Shown: one piece after another, positions 27,384 through 37,000 of the stretch
How positions within the stretch are numbered: the first letter of the stretch is position 1
Layout of the letters: each line of letters begins with the position of its first letter
Source: Cyclobacterium roseum
Lineage (GTDB): Bacteria > Bacteroidota > Bacteroidia > Cytophagales > Cyclobacteriaceae
Length of the DNA: 64,000 nt
NCBI RefSeq assembly: GCF_010119225.1
Contig: NZ_WNKF01000007.1
Location: 186,001 to 250,000 of the forward strand
Direction of reading: 5' to 3'
Notes under the pieces: generated by a model
Database searches by the model: none
The model's input: only the letters and a program-made list of their open reading frames with translations
Told to the model about the DNA's origin: nothing
Position numbers and translations under genes: made by a program

Positions 27384-28835
27384 ATGATTCACTACAAGGC
27401 CATTTTGAAAGTAATGGGAGGGCTGATGATGCTTCTGGGTGTCCTGATGTTTCCCAGCATTGCCTTTTCATATTATTACCAAAGTGGTGATGAGATTACC
27501 TTGATTGGTTCGGCTTTGATATGTCTGGCAGTAGGCGGTACTTTTTTTTACTCTTTTGCCAATCAGGACCAAAACATCCGCAAACGGGAAGGGTACATGA
27601 TCGTAGCGATGAGCTGGATAATCATGTCGGTTTTTGGGATGATGCCCTATATTTTTAGCGGAAGTATTCCGGTGGTTACCGATGCCATTTTTGAAACCGT
27701 GTCCGGTTTTACCACCACCGGTGCCTCCATCCTTACCGATATAGAGCGTCTCCCCGCAGGAATATTGCTTTGGAGAAGCATGACCCAATGGATAGGAGGC
27801 TTAGGGATTATTGTATTGACGGTTGCCATCTTTCCACTCTTGGGTATCGGGGGGATTGAGCTATTTGTAGCAGAATCTCCGGGACCGACCTCAGATAAGG
27901 TGCATCCTCGAATTCGGGAAACCGCCAAACGCCTTTGGTTCATTTATGTAGGATTGACCATTGTGTTAGTAGCCCTGTATTACCTGGAAGGCATGAGCTT
28001 TTTCGATGCCATGAATCATTCCCTAACCACCATGTCTACGGGTGGATTTTCGACCAAAAACGCCAGCATGGCCTATTTTGAAAGTCCACTTATACAGTAC
28101 ACAGCTATTCTATTTATGTTTCTGGCAGGGACCAATTTCACCCTGCTTTATTTCGCCTTCAAAGGCAGGTTTAGCAGGATTTGGGCAAGTGATGAATTCA
28201 GAGCCTACTTGATCTCGTTGAGCCTATTGGTTGTTGGCATCGCCGCTGCCATTTATTACCTGGTGCCGGGAAATATAGAGAAAATATTTCGGGATGCCAT
28301 GTTTCAGGTGGTTTCCTTAATAACCACAACAGGTTATGTGACAGCAGATTATACCTCCTACAGTGATGGCCTGACGATTATCTTCTTTATGATGCTGTTT
28401 ATGGGAGCCTGTGCCGGATCCACCAGCGGAAGCATTAAATTTATTCGCCACCTGACATTTGTAAAAAATTCTACCCTTGAGTTCAAACGGATTGTCCACC
28501 CCCGTGCCGTGGTTCCCCTGAAGATTAACGGCGAGCGCGTTACCGGTAAAATCATTACCCACATTATGAATTTTCTGCTCCTGTACCTGATGATTTTTGT
28601 GTTGGGATCAATCGTAATGTCCATTGCCGGATACGATATGATTACTTCCTTTGGCGCTGTAGCGACTTCCCTGGGCAATGTCGGGCCGGGAATAGGCAGG
28701 GTGGGCCCCGTAGATAATTTTGCCTTTCTCTCCCCATTTGCGAAATTATTTCTCAGCTTTTTAATGTTATTGGGGAGACTGGAATTATTTACCATATTGG
28801 TCTTATTTTCGCCTTATTTCTGGCGTGCCAACTAA
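27384..28835 (+). CDS. trkH: Trk potassium uptake channel subunit TrkH
   Basis: Inner-membrane potassium channel protein of 483 residues with about ten hydrophobic segments. The four selectivity-filter-like loops of the TrkH/KtrB family are recognisable: SGFTTTGAS, LTTMSTGGFS, LITTTGYVT and ATSLGNVGPG. It follows trkA by 2 bases, so the two genes form a complete Trk system. Together with the BCCT operon 10 kb upstream, this part of the window is well equipped for osmotic homeostasis, though the two loci are not physically linked in one operon. Confidence 0.96.
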   Translation: MIHYKAILKVMGGLMMLLGVLMFPSIAFSYYYQSGDEITLIGSALICLAVGGTFFYSFANQDQNIRKREGYMIVAMSWIIMSVFGMMPYIFSGSIPVVTDAIFETVSGFTTTGASILTDIERLPAGILLWRSMTQWIGGLGIIVLTVAIFPLLGIGGIELFVAESPGPTSDKVHPRIRETAKRLWFIYVGLTIVLVALYYLEGMSFFDAMNHSLTTMSTGGFSTKNASMAYFESPLIQYTAILFMFLAGTNFTLLYFAFKGRFSRIWASDEFRAYLISLSLLVVGIAAAIYYLVPGNIEKIFRDAMFQVVSLITTTGYVTADYTSYSDGLTIIFFMMLFMGACAGSTSGSIKFIRHLTFVKNSTLEFKRIVHPRAVVPLKINGERVTGKIITHIMNFLLLYLMIFVLGSIVMSIAGYDMITSFGAVATSLGNVGPGIGRVGPVDNFAFLSPFAKLFLSFLMLLGRLELFTILVLFSPYFWRAN

Positions 28836-28850
28836 ATTTATATTCTACCT

Positions 28851-29612
28851 ATGAAGCCTATTGTCATCGCTGTTTTTACTGCCCGGGAATGGGGCTTTAA
28901 GGGGAATCCAGCAGCTGTACTGCTTTCCAAAAGCTGGCTTTCCGATGAAGAAATGCAGGGTCAAGCCCGAAAAATTGGGATGCCCGCTACCTCCTTTATA
29001 GTTAAAGATAAAGAGGGGAATTTCCGGGTTCGCTGGTTTGCCCCCGACGAGGAAATCGGACTTTGTGGCCATGGAGCTGCCGCTGCGGGTATTTTCTTGG
29101 CGAACGAAACGGGTCAAGAAAAAGTAAACTTGCAGTATGATGGCGGTAACATAGGCGTGGAATTAAAGGGAAATACTTTTTTTATGACCTTGGAGGGGAT
29201 TCCTTTGAAAAAAAGAATGGAAGTGCCACAGCCAATAAAAGATGGATTGAGTATACCCATTTTGGAAATGTACGAAACAGAAAACAAACACCTGATCGTA
29301 ACCGATTCCGAAGCCTCAGTGGCTCAAATGAAGCCAGATTTTGCCCGATTGCGCCAGTCTTCTATTTTTGGTTACGCGGTGACAGGGCCGGGAGATCGGG
29401 TTGATTTTGTAAGTCGCACCCTGGTGCCTCATGTGCAGCAATTAGAGGATCATGCCACCGGATCTTCCCACGCAATCCTGGTTCCTTACTGGGCCGCCAA
29501 ACTGGCAAAAAGCCGGATGGAATCCTATCAGCTAAGTCCCAGGGGAGGCCGATTTTATAGCGAATGGAAAGAAGGTAAGGTGGTGCTTTCGGGAAATTTC
29601 GAAAAGGAATAG
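28851..29612 (+). CDS. PhzF-family isomerase-like protein
   Basis: Cytoplasmic protein of 253 residues with the two-lobed PhzF/diaminopimelate-epimerase-like fold. Signatures are FKGNPAAVLL near the N terminus, the glycine-rich IGLCGHGAAAAG near residues 69-80, and VQLEDHATGSSHAIL in the second lobe. No phenazine genes are present, so this belongs to the large set of PhzF homologues of unknown substrate. It starts 15 bases after trkH and may be carried on the same transcript without functional connection. Confidence 0.92.
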   Translation: MKPIVIAVFTAREWGFKGNPAAVLLSKSWLSDEEMQGQARKIGMPATSFIVKDKEGNFRVRWFAPDEEIGLCGHGAAAAGIFLANETGQEKVNLQYDGGNIGVELKGNTFFMTLEGIPLKKRMEVPQPIKDGLSIPILEMYETENKHLIVTDSEASVAQMKPDFARLRQSSIFGYAVTGPGDRVDFVSRTLVPHVQQLEDHATGSSHAILVPYWAAKLAKSRMESYQLSPRGGRFYSEWKEGKVVLSGNFEKE

Positions 29613-29794
29613 GGATTTAATGACAGGATGTCAGTATGAAGACTTTCGTTTTGACTATTTAAATATTGGATGGGAATATTTCAATTAAATCTTAATTTCC
29701 TGGTTTTTCCATAGAATTTTTTTTCGCTGGTATAATTATTGCTTTTTTATTTTGCAACGTTTTTTAAATCAACGAGAAACAAAATATATAAAGC

Positions 29795-30619
29795 ATGGAA
29801 TACCGGAAGGTTCTCATCAAATATGGTGGGAATGCAATGATAAATGAGGAGTTGAAACTTGCAATCGCCCAAAAAATTAAATCCCTGCAAGATCATGGTA
29901 GCCAGGTGATTCTGGTCCATGGCGGTGGCCCATTTATTAACAAATCCCTTGAAGAGGCAGGCATAAAAACTCAATTTTTTGACGGTCACAGGCATACCAG
30001 CCAGGAGGCACTTCGCTGTATCGAAAAAACCCTGAAAGGAGAAGTAAACAGTTCCCTCGTTAACCTGCTTAACAAACAGGGGCTAAAAGCCGTGGGACTG
30101 TCCGGAAAGGACGGTCAATTAGCCATCGCTCAAAAAAGGTGGCATCAGGGCAAAAATGAGAAGGGCGAAGCAACCCGACTGGACCTGGGGCAGGTAGGCG
30201 ATGTAAAAGTAGTCAACTCAAAATTGCCCGAATTACTTCTTGAAAATGGTTTTACACCCGTTGTCACGTGCATCGCATCGGATGAGAATGGCAATGACTT
30301 CAATATTAATGGGGACGTATTTGCAGGTAAAATTGCTGCCGCTCTGAAAGTAGATGCTTATATTGTGCTTACGGATGTGGATGGGCTGTATTTGGATTTT
30401 CCAGATCCAGCTTCCATTTTAAAAGAAGTGAAGGTAAAGGAGATGGGTAGTTATTTTGGTACTGTCATTAAAGGGGGGATGATTCCCAAAATCGAATCCT
30501 GCCTGGCCGCCGTAGACGCGGGAGTTAGGAAAGCTGTGATTCTAAACGGCACCCGTCCAGATCAGATTTCAGATTACATCATCAATCATCAATCGATAGG
30601 AACAACTATAACTCAATAA
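29795..30619 (+). CDS. argB: Acetylglutamate kinase
   Basis: Second enzyme of arginine synthesis, phosphorylating N-acetylglutamate; 274 residues, cytoplasmic. Amino-acid-kinase motifs are intact: VLIKYGGNAM at the N terminus, VHGGGPFINKSL, GLSGKDGQL, and FNINGDVFAGKIAAALK with YIVLTDVDGLY for the nucleotide site. It opens a four-gene cluster, argB-argD-argC-argJ, with spacings of 2 bases, an 11-base overlap and 13 bases. A 182-base spacer after the PhzF gene contains no clear -7 element that I can defend, though the operon promoter should be there. Confidence 0.96.
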   Translation: MEYRKVLIKYGGNAMINEELKLAIAQKIKSLQDHGSQVILVHGGGPFINKSLEEAGIKTQFFDGHRHTSQEALRCIEKTLKGEVNSSLVNLLNKQGLKAVGLSGKDGQLAIAQKRWHQGKNEKGEATRLDLGQVGDVKVVNSKLPELLLENGFTPVVTCIASDENGNDFNINGDVFAGKIAAALKVDAYIVLTDVDGLYLDFPDPASILKEVKVKEMGSYFGTVIKGGMIPKIESCLAAVDAGVRKAVILNGTRPDQISDYIINHQSIGTTITQ

Positions 30620-30621
30620 AC

Positions 30622-31824
30622 ATGCAAATTTCAAACGAATATTTATATGAGGAGGACAAAAAATATTATTTACCCACCTTCAAGCGCTTTCCTCTTGCCC
30701 TGATTAAAGGTAAAGGAAGTAGGGTATGGGATGCAGATGGAAAAGAATACATAGACATGTTGGCTGGAATAGCTGTAAATAATGTCGGTCACTGCCATCC
30801 AAAAGTCGTGAAAGCCATTCAGGATCAGGCAGCTGAATTAATTCACATATCCAATTTTTTTGTTAGCCCGCCACAGGTGGCATTAAGTAAGCTTCTAGTG
30901 GATCTTAGCCGTCTGGAGCACGTCTTTTTGAGTAATAGTGGTGCTGAATCGGTAGAGGGTGCTATAAAAGTAGCGCGAAAATACGCATCCAAACAGGGAC
31001 GGGGAGGAGCTATCATCTCCATGAAAAATTCCTTCCATGGCAGAACGCTGGCAACCATTGCTACGGGGCAGAAAAAGTACCAAAAAGGATTCGCTCCTAT
31101 ACCGACCGGGTTTGTCCAGGTCGACTTCAATGATATTCAGGCACTTCAGGCCGCCATTACAACGGACACCGCAGCCGTTATCCTCGAACCCGTACAGGGA
31201 GAAGGTGGTATCGTCCCCGCTCAAAAAGAATACTTGCAGGCGGTCAGAAAACTTTGCGATGAAAATGACGTGTTGCTGATTTTCGATGAGATTCAATGTG
31301 GAATCGGCAGGACCGGACACTTTTTTGCAAAAGACCATTACGGGGTGCAGCCGGATATAATGACCCTTGCAAAAGGGTTAGGTGGAGGAACCCCCATAGG
31401 TGCTTTTCTATGCAATAAAAAAGTGGGCGATGCCATCGATTTTGGGGACCATGGAACAACCTTCGGTGGAAACCCCCTGACTTCTGCTGCGGCCCTGGCA
31501 ACGATCAAAGCCATCATGGAGGAAAACCTGATCCAGGCAGCTCGTGAAAAAGGCAATTGGCTAATGGGAATCATCCGATCCTGGGCAAAAGAGCACCCCA
31601 TGATCCGGGAAGTTCGCGGGCTGGGATTAATGATCGGGGTTCAATTGGATCGCCCGGCGGCACCCCTGGTAAAAGCCCTTATGGACGAAGGAGTCATTGC
31701 AAATGCCACTGCCGAATCGGTATTGCGTTTGGTCCCTCCTTTAAATATTCCCGAGGAAGACTTGGTAAAGGTCCTGGATAAATTAAAAGCCATCATCAGT
31801 TCGATCGAAAAAAATGAACAATAA
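30622..31824 (+). CDS. argD: Acetylornithine aminotransferase
   Basis: PLP-dependent class III aminotransferase of 400 residues, converting N-acetylglutamate semialdehyde to N-acetylornithine. Family motifs are the N-terminal VWDADGKEYIDMLAGIAVNNVGH, LEPVQGEGG, FDEIQCGIGRTG and the cofactor-binding lysine in LAKGLGGGTPIG at about residue 251. It starts 2 bases after argB and overlaps argC by 11 bases, so the operon is tightly coupled. A succinylornithine-type activity cannot be excluded by sequence alone, but the cluster supports arginine synthesis. Confidence 0.96.
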   Translation: MQISNEYLYEEDKKYYLPTFKRFPLALIKGKGSRVWDADGKEYIDMLAGIAVNNVGHCHPKVVKAIQDQAAELIHISNFFVSPPQVALSKLLVDLSRLEHVFLSNSGAESVEGAIKVARKYASKQGRGGAIISMKNSFHGRTLATIATGQKKYQKGFAPIPTGFVQVDFNDIQALQAAITTDTAAVILEPVQGEGGIVPAQKEYLQAVRKLCDENDVLLIFDEIQCGIGRTGHFFAKDHYGVQPDIMTLAKGLGGGTPIGAFLCNKKVGDAIDFGDHGTTFGGNPLTSAAALATIKAIMEENLIQAAREKGNWLMGIIRSWAKEHPMIREVRGLGLMIGVQLDRPAAPLVKALMDEGVIANATAESVLRLVPPLNIPEEDLVKVLDKLKAIISSIEKNEQ

Positions 31825-32860
31825 AAACTATCAAATAGGCATTGTCGGTGCTTCGGGTTATACCGGATCCGAGCTTGCCCGGATTCTAATTAACCACCCT
31901 CAAACGAATATTGCTTCGATTACCTCCGAATCTCACAAAGGAAAGCAATTTTCAGACTTACACGGGCAATTTTCAGGCATCGTGGATCAGGAGCTCGTAA
32001 GTGCAGAGGAGTTGGACGTAAAAGGGTTGGATGTATTGTTTTTAGCACTTCCCCACGGGGTTTCCATGGAATTTGTTAAACGGTGGAAGGATTCCGGGAT
32101 CAAGATCATCGATTTGTCCGGAGACTTCAGGCTTTCCAGTCCGGAAACATACGAAGAGTGGTATAAAAAGGACCATACCTTTCCGGAAGGCTTTGATGCG
32201 GCGGTTTATGGAATGCCTGAGCTACATGCAGCGACCATTAAAAAGGCCCGATTGGTAGCCAATCCCGGATGCTACCCCACCGCTTCCATACTAAGTCTGG
32301 CGCCACTATTTCACTCCGGGTTAGGGATCGATCCCAATGGAGCCATTATCGATGCAAAATCTGGTATCACAGGTGCGGGAGTTAAAGCCAGTAATACCAC
32401 TCATTTTTCGAATGTGAATGATAATTTCAAGGCCTATGGTATTGGGAGTCACCGACACACCGTTGAAATTCAGGAACAGCTTTCGTTTTTAGTGAAAAAA
32501 TCGGTTAATTTACAATTTACCCCCCATTTATTACCCGTGGACAGGGGGATATTAGCAACCTCTTACCTGGCATTGGATGCGGGAATGACTCAGAAGAAAC
32601 TGGATGCGATGTATCTGGACTTTTACCGGGACAAGCCTTTCGTCCGAATCAGAAAGGAGGCTCCTTCCATTAAAGATGTACGGGGTAGTAATTATGCGGA
32701 TATATTTCCATTTTGGGATGCCAGAACAAACCGGGCCATCATTATTTCCGCCATTGATAACCTGGTAAAGGGTGCTGCCGGACAAGCGGTTCACAACATG
32801 AACCTGATGTTGGGATTGGAAGAATCCATGGGCTTGCACCAGGTACCCATGCAACCATAA
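31814..32860 (+). CDS. argC: N-acetyl-gamma-glutamyl-phosphate reductase
   Basis: Third enzyme of the pathway, NADPH-dependent; 348 residues. It has the nucleotide-binding start IGIVGASGYTGSELARIL, the active-site cysteine in ANPGCYPTA at about residue 153 and the downstream GSHRHTVEI segment. Its ATG at 31814 lies within the end of argD (11-base overlap in another frame), which suggests translational coupling. Length and motifs are standard for the stand-alone argC type. Confidence 0.97.
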   Translation: MNNKNYQIGIVGASGYTGSELARILINHPQTNIASITSESHKGKQFSDLHGQFSGIVDQELVSAEELDVKGLDVLFLALPHGVSMEFVKRWKDSGIKIIDLSGDFRLSSPETYEEWYKKDHTFPEGFDAAVYGMPELHAATIKKARLVANPGCYPTASILSLAPLFHSGLGIDPNGAIIDAKSGITGAGVKASNTTHFSNVNDNFKAYGIGSHRHTVEIQEQLSFLVKKSVNLQFTPHLLPVDRGILATSYLALDAGMTQKKLDAMYLDFYRDKPFVRIRKEAPSIKDVRGSNYADIFPFWDARTNRAIIISAIDNLVKGAAGQAVHNMNLMLGLEESMGLHQVPMQP

Positions 32861-32873
32861 ACGAAAAGTTGAT

Positions 32874-34085
32874 ATGATCAAAAATATTACCAGTGTAAAA
32901 GGAATTAAATGCTGGGGGGCACATTCCGGCATTAAATCCATGCGTAGGGATCTCGCCATTATCTATTCGGAGGTACCCGCTGCGGCCGCTGCTACCCTTA
33001 CTCAAAATAAGGTTCAGGCAGAGCCGATTAAGGTTACAAAAAGAAATCTTAAAAATAACAGGGCTCAGGTAATCGTCTGCAATGCCGGAAATGCCAATGC
33101 CTGCACCGGAGAACAAGGAAGACGAGGGGCAGAAGCCATGGCATCCACCATTGCTGAGGCCCTATCCATTTCCCCAGATGATGTGATTGTGGCATCTACG
33201 GGGCTAATTGGCGAGCCTTTTCCGACAGAAGATGTAATCGAGGGAATTAAAACCACTGTTCCCAAATTATCCGATGATGGCAAAGCAGGCTCCTTTTTAG
33301 CCAATGCCATTTTGACCACGGATACCTTTGCCAAAGAAGGATTTGTGGATTTTGAATGGGAAGGTAAAACCATTGCCATCGGCGGTGTAGCCAAGGGATC
33401 GGGGATGATCCACCCAAATATGGCGACCATGCTTTGTTTTCTGGCTTCGGATATTGACATTGAGGAAAAACTGCTGCAAAAGACCCTTAAATACTGCGTG
33501 GATCGCTCGTTTAATATGATTACCGTGGATGGGGATACCTCTACCAACGATATGGTCGCTATCCTGGCCAACGGGATGGCAGGTAATAAAAAGGTTACAA
33601 GCGAAGATGATCCGCTTTTTCTAAAATTCAAAGACAAACTTCAGGAGCTATTAATTCACCTGGCGAAATTGATCGTCTCGGATGGAGAAGGAGCTTCCAA
33701 ATTTGTAGAATACAAAGTATCCAAAGCAATTTCAGAAAACGTAGCCATGAAATTGGTGCGGGCCATTTCTGATTCAACGCTTGTAAAAACAGCCATGTTT
33801 GGTCGCGATCCCAATTGGGGAAGAATCATCGCCGCCTGCGGAAATGCGGGCATTAACTTTAATTATAAGAAAGCTAATTTATACCTGGGAGATGCGAATA
33901 ATCAAGTGTTGGTGTTGCAACGAGGTACGCCCACGGAATTCGACAAGAACTACATGAAAAAGCTACTTCGTGAATCACATATTAAAATTAATGTGGAACT
34001 CAATACTGGAAAACAAGAGGCAACCGGCTGGGGCTCTGATCTCACGACCGATTATGTGATGTTTAATTCGGTATACACGACCTGA
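32874..34085 (+). CDS. argJ: Glutamate N-acetyltransferase (ornithine acetyltransferase) ArgJ
   Basis: Self-processing acetyltransferase of 403 residues that recycles the acetyl group from N-acetylornithine to glutamate. The cleavage and catalytic site GSGMIHPNMATMLCF is intact, with the nucleophilic threonine at about residue 185. VTKRNLKNNRAQVIVCNAGNANACTG and DGDTSTNDM are further family marks. Whether the enzyme also uses acetyl-CoA (bifunctional type) cannot be told by eye. Its presence implies the cyclic acetyl-recycling route rather than the linear deacetylase route. It is last in the operon and is followed by a strong terminator. Confidence 0.96.
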   Translation: MIKNITSVKGIKCWGAHSGIKSMRRDLAIIYSEVPAAAAATLTQNKVQAEPIKVTKRNLKNNRAQVIVCNAGNANACTGEQGRRGAEAMASTIAEALSISPDDVIVASTGLIGEPFPTEDVIEGIKTTVPKLSDDGKAGSFLANAILTTDTFAKEGFVDFEWEGKTIAIGGVAKGSGMIHPNMATMLCFLASDIDIEEKLLQKTLKYCVDRSFNMITVDGDTSTNDMVAILANGMAGNKKVTSEDDPLFLKFKDKLQELLIHLAKLIVSDGEGASKFVEYKVSKAISENVAMKLVRAISDSTLVKTAMFGRDPNWGRIIAACGNAGINFNYKKANLYLGDANNQVLVLQRGTPTEFDKNYMKKLLRESHIKINVELNTGKQEATGWGSDLTTDYVMFNSVYTT

Positions 34086-34100
34086 TATCATTTTTTTTCG

Positions 34101-34155
34101 AAAAAGGCCGGGGGAGAAAGGAAACAACTATTTCCAACTCCCCCGGCCTTTTTTT
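34101..34155. terminator. Bidirectional intrinsic terminator after argJ
   Basis: GGCCGGGGGAG (34106-34116) pairs perfectly with CTCCCCCGGCC (34138-34148), extended by flanking AAAAA and TTTTT runs. With T-runs on both strands it can end both the arginine operon and the convergent small barrel gene, whose stop codon is 16 bases to the right. Confidence 0.92.
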
Positions 34156-34170
34156 GTGACCGAGGTGGAC

Positions 34171-34701
34171 CTACCTACCCGTCAGAATGTAAGCGGCCCG
34201 AATCCCCAGTATTCCTAAATGAAAGGGAGAAGGACCGGCATGTTGGTAACGTAGACTGAGTTCCAAACTTTCCATGGCATATCCCAGTTCCGCGGCAAAA
34301 GCAAATTCCAACTGGCTTTCAGAATAGGTATTTGGAGCGTTTTTAAATCTATTGATAAATAGCGCTCCTCCCAGTTGGGGTTCCAGAAAAAAAGGCTGAA
34401 AATTCAAGCGATACCCGGCCAGTACCGGGATCAAGTGTAAACTGAGATTTTCTCCGGTAGGTAGTGGGGCATCAATGGGGAAATAGAGGTAGTTCCCAGT
34501 CAGGGAAAGCTGGCCCGAAGTACTGGTTCCCACAAGGCCTTTTATAGAGCCTCCAAAACCCGCTGGAAATTGATTCTGATAGTAGTCGTTCAGGGTGATC
34601 CCCGCATCGAATCCGAGGTTAACCTGGACATCTCCTTGCTGGGCAAGGCTTTGCCAGGAAAGGAAAATTAAAAACAGTCCGATGAAAGTGGGTTTATACA
34701 T
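34171..34701 (-). CDS. Small outer-membrane beta-barrel protein, family not recognised
   Basis: An exported protein of 176 residues with signal peptide MYKPTFIGLFLIFLSWQSLAQ. The mature part is a series of short amphipathic strands (for example LSLTGNYLYFPI, LHLIPVLAGYRLNF, FAFAAELGYAMESLELSLRYQH), typical of an eight-stranded-type outer-membrane barrel. I do not recognise a named family. It is a single gene, convergent with argJ and divergent from the cytochrome-type lipoprotein gene. Confidence 0.7.
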   Translation of the reverse strand: MYKPTFIGLFLIFLSWQSLAQQGDVQVNLGFDAGITLNDYYQNQFPAGFGGSIKGLVGTSTSGQLSLTGNYLYFPIDAPLPTGENLSLHLIPVLAGYRLNFQPFFLEPQLGGALFINRFKNAPNTYSESQLEFAFAAELGYAMESLELSLRYQHAGPSPFHLGILGIRAAYILTGR

Positions 34702-34886
34702 GTCCTTAGTATTAGTAGAAAATTAAGTAAGTCAAATTCGAAGATAAGAAATAAAAGGAAATTAGACGTTCTACCCCAAAAGGTATTGAATGCAGGCATC
34801 GGTTAAATCCATCCATTACTCGCTTTCCTGAAATGCTGGTATTTTGGAAAAAGTGTTTAAATTAAAGGGTTTCTTACCGGATATCC

Positions 34887-36632
34887 ATGTATCGAACCCG
34901 AAATACCCTTATAGTGCTCATTGGTTTTGTAGGCTTGATTTTTTCCTGTACCCAAGGGCAAAAAAATATCGACTCGCATTGGGATCTCCCTGACAGTGTG
35001 TCGAGGCTTTCCAGCCCGCTTCCAGCAGCGGAAACCCATGTAAAAGCAGGTCAGGAGCTTTTTAACATGTATTGTGCCGCTTGTCATGGTGAATACGGCA
35101 GGGGAGACGGAGCCGCCGGTCAGGCCATGGGAGCGCAGCCGGCAGACTTGCATTCCGAAAGAATACAATCGCAATCAGATGGGGTTTTGTTTTATAAGAT
35201 TACGGAGGGGAAGGCGGTAATGCCTTCCTTTAGATCGGTATTGACCGAACAGCAACGCTGGCAATTGGTTCGTTATTTGCGAAATTTAAAGACTTCCTTA
35301 ACCCTAGAGGATTCCACCCGGATTCCCCAACCACTGGTTCCAGAACTTTCCATCGCCCGATGGGCAAAAGTAGCACCCCGGGCGGTCCGTATCTGGGAGA
35401 GTGAGAATGGCAAGTACCTCTGGTATGCCACTTTGAGAGGGGAAGTTTATCGATTATCCAGGGAGTTTCCCCAGGTATTCGAAAAAATGTTGGATGAGAA
35501 GGACCACGGAATTCCCCGATTGCAGGGAGCCACCATGTGGGAAGGCCAGCTTTATTTAAGCGGGAATACACCTTTAAACGATGGGAAAGGAACGGCAGGT
35601 CGGATGGTGCGAGTTTTTTGGGATGGAGAAGGAGAAAAGACTGTGGAGGTTGTTTTTACGACGGAATCCTATGGGACGACCAATACGCCCTTTGATCACG
35701 GATGGTCCGCCTTGCAGGTCAGCCAGGACGGTCAGTCCATTTACGTAGTCAGCGGAAGCCGCACCGACCATGGAGAGGTTCAGGATAATCTGGGGGCCTA
35801 TCCTCATTCGCGGGACGAAGCCCTCACGGCGAAAATATTTGAGATACCGATCGGTACCACCGGACTTTTTCTGCCAAACGATAGGGAAAAACTGGCGGAA
35901 ATAGGGGTTATTTTTGCCGAAGGCATTCGCAATGCCTATGACTTGGGGCTGGATAAGCAGGGGCGGTTATTTGCGGTCGTCAATTCCGGAGATTATGACC
36001 AAAATGAGGACCTGTTTTGGGTTCAAAAAGGGGCGCACTACGGGTATCCATGGGTGATGGGCGGCATGCTTACCCCGCAGCAGTTTGAAGACTGGAATCC
36101 GGACCCGACGACAGACCCTTTTCTAAATCCCGGAGCTGCCGCATGGCCCGATGATTTTTACAACGATCCGGAATTTCCGAAAGCACCGGAGGGAGTCAGG
36201 TTTAGTCCTGGAATTATTAATTATGGCCCGGATGCAGATAAATTTCGGGATCCGGATACCGGATTGATCCGGGATGCATCGGAGCTTGGAGTGGGGACGA
36301 GCACCTTCACGCCTCATTCTTCCCCATTGGGTTTGGTGTTTGATCAAAAGGATCAGCTACCCGGACGGTTCAAAGGCAAAGCATTAGCCCTGAGGTACAC
36401 CAACGGGCAGCGCTCGGTACTCATGCAGCCATTCACCCGGAATGGAGAGGACTTGTTGCTGCTTGACCTCCGGTTGGATGCTGCTGAAAATAACTTTAAA
36501 CTACATACCTACCGGGTGGCTGCTGGTTTTTCCCAACCCGTAGATGCCGTTTTGGTGGGCGAGTCATTGTTTGTCATTGAATACGGTGGCAGGGAGAAGG
36601 GAGGTAATATTTGGAAAGTTACCTTTAAATAA
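34887..36632 (+). CDS. Lipoprotein with N-terminal cytochrome c and C-terminal sugar-dehydrogenase-like propeller
   Basis: A 581-residue predicted lipoprotein (signal ending LIFSC near residue 21). A monohaem cytochrome c domain covers about 40-135 with the haem site CAACH at 63-67 and a likely axial methionine in KAVMPSFRSV. The remainder (about 145-581) resembles a six-bladed glucose/sorbosone dehydrogenase-type propeller: FAEGIRNAYDLGLDKQGRLFAVVNSGD, then HYGYPWVMGG, and the closing VGESLFVIEYGG. A PQQ- or sugar-oxidising enzyme feeding electrons into its own haem domain is the natural reading, but PQQ ligands were not verified. Nearby are a decayed sulfatase and YceI-type genes. Confidence 0.82.
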   Translation: MYRTRNTLIVLIGFVGLIFSCTQGQKNIDSHWDLPDSVSRLSSPLPAAETHVKAGQELFNMYCAACHGEYGRGDGAAGQAMGAQPADLHSERIQSQSDGVLFYKITEGKAVMPSFRSVLTEQQRWQLVRYLRNLKTSLTLEDSTRIPQPLVPELSIARWAKVAPRAVRIWESENGKYLWYATLRGEVYRLSREFPQVFEKMLDEKDHGIPRLQGATMWEGQLYLSGNTPLNDGKGTAGRMVRVFWDGEGEKTVEVVFTTESYGTTNTPFDHGWSALQVSQDGQSIYVVSGSRTDHGEVQDNLGAYPHSRDEALTAKIFEIPIGTTGLFLPNDREKLAEIGVIFAEGIRNAYDLGLDKQGRLFAVVNSGDYDQNEDLFWVQKGAHYGYPWVMGGMLTPQQFEDWNPDPTTDPFLNPGAAAWPDDFYNDPEFPKAPEGVRFSPGIINYGPDADKFRDPDTGLIRDASELGVGTSTFTPHSSPLGLVFDQKDQLPGRFKGKALALRYTNGQRSVLMQPFTRNGEDLLLLDLRLDAAENNFKLHTYRVAAGFSQPVDAVLVGESLFVIEYGGREKGGNIWKVTFK

Positions 36633-36639
36633 ACCAGCT

Positions 36640-37000
36640 ATGTTCCGGGTGTTTGGTTTGGTGTGGTTAGGAGTGATTATTATCGCCATTCCTGGCTAAA
36701 GGAAAACCGGCTCTGGTAGATTTGGCAGGACTGCCAGCAAAAGCAGGCCTGGAAGGTCTTTCGCTACTTCCCCAGATTAAAAATCCCGATACCCCCCGGC
36801 CGCCCGGCCATAACTACCCATAACCCTGGAAAGCACAGTGTGCGGTCGGTGCGGTGGCGGAACATTCGATATGCAGATGGAAACTAGGAATTAGATGATC
36901 ATGAAAGCCATTCCACGAACAGCCTAACCCGGTAGCAAACACCAAAAGCTGGAAAAAAAGGACGGAAACGGGTATTGTGAAGAAAATCTGATAATTAAAA
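36640..37000 (+). pseudogene. Decayed C-terminal part of a secreted sulfatase
   Basis: From about 36695 one frame reads LVDLAGLPAKAGLEGLSLLPQ, then KNPDTPR, up to a stop at 36812-36832. The next frame continues with ITTHNPGKHSVRSVRWRNIRYADG and a degenerate ELDDHE segment interrupted by stops. This order is the C-terminal signature of formylglycine-dependent sulfatases of the iduronate-2-sulfatase-like type. An 18-codon hydrophobic peptide beginning at ATG 36640 directly before it may be the old signal peptide, which would mean that most of the gene, including the catalytic Cys/Ser motif, was deleted. The remnant is not functional. Confidence 0.8.

Noticed and set aside
33065-33637. 190-codon antisense open frame within argJ
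   Set aside because: argJ is intact with catalytic motifs; the antisense peptide is serine-rich low-complexity sequence typical of shadows.
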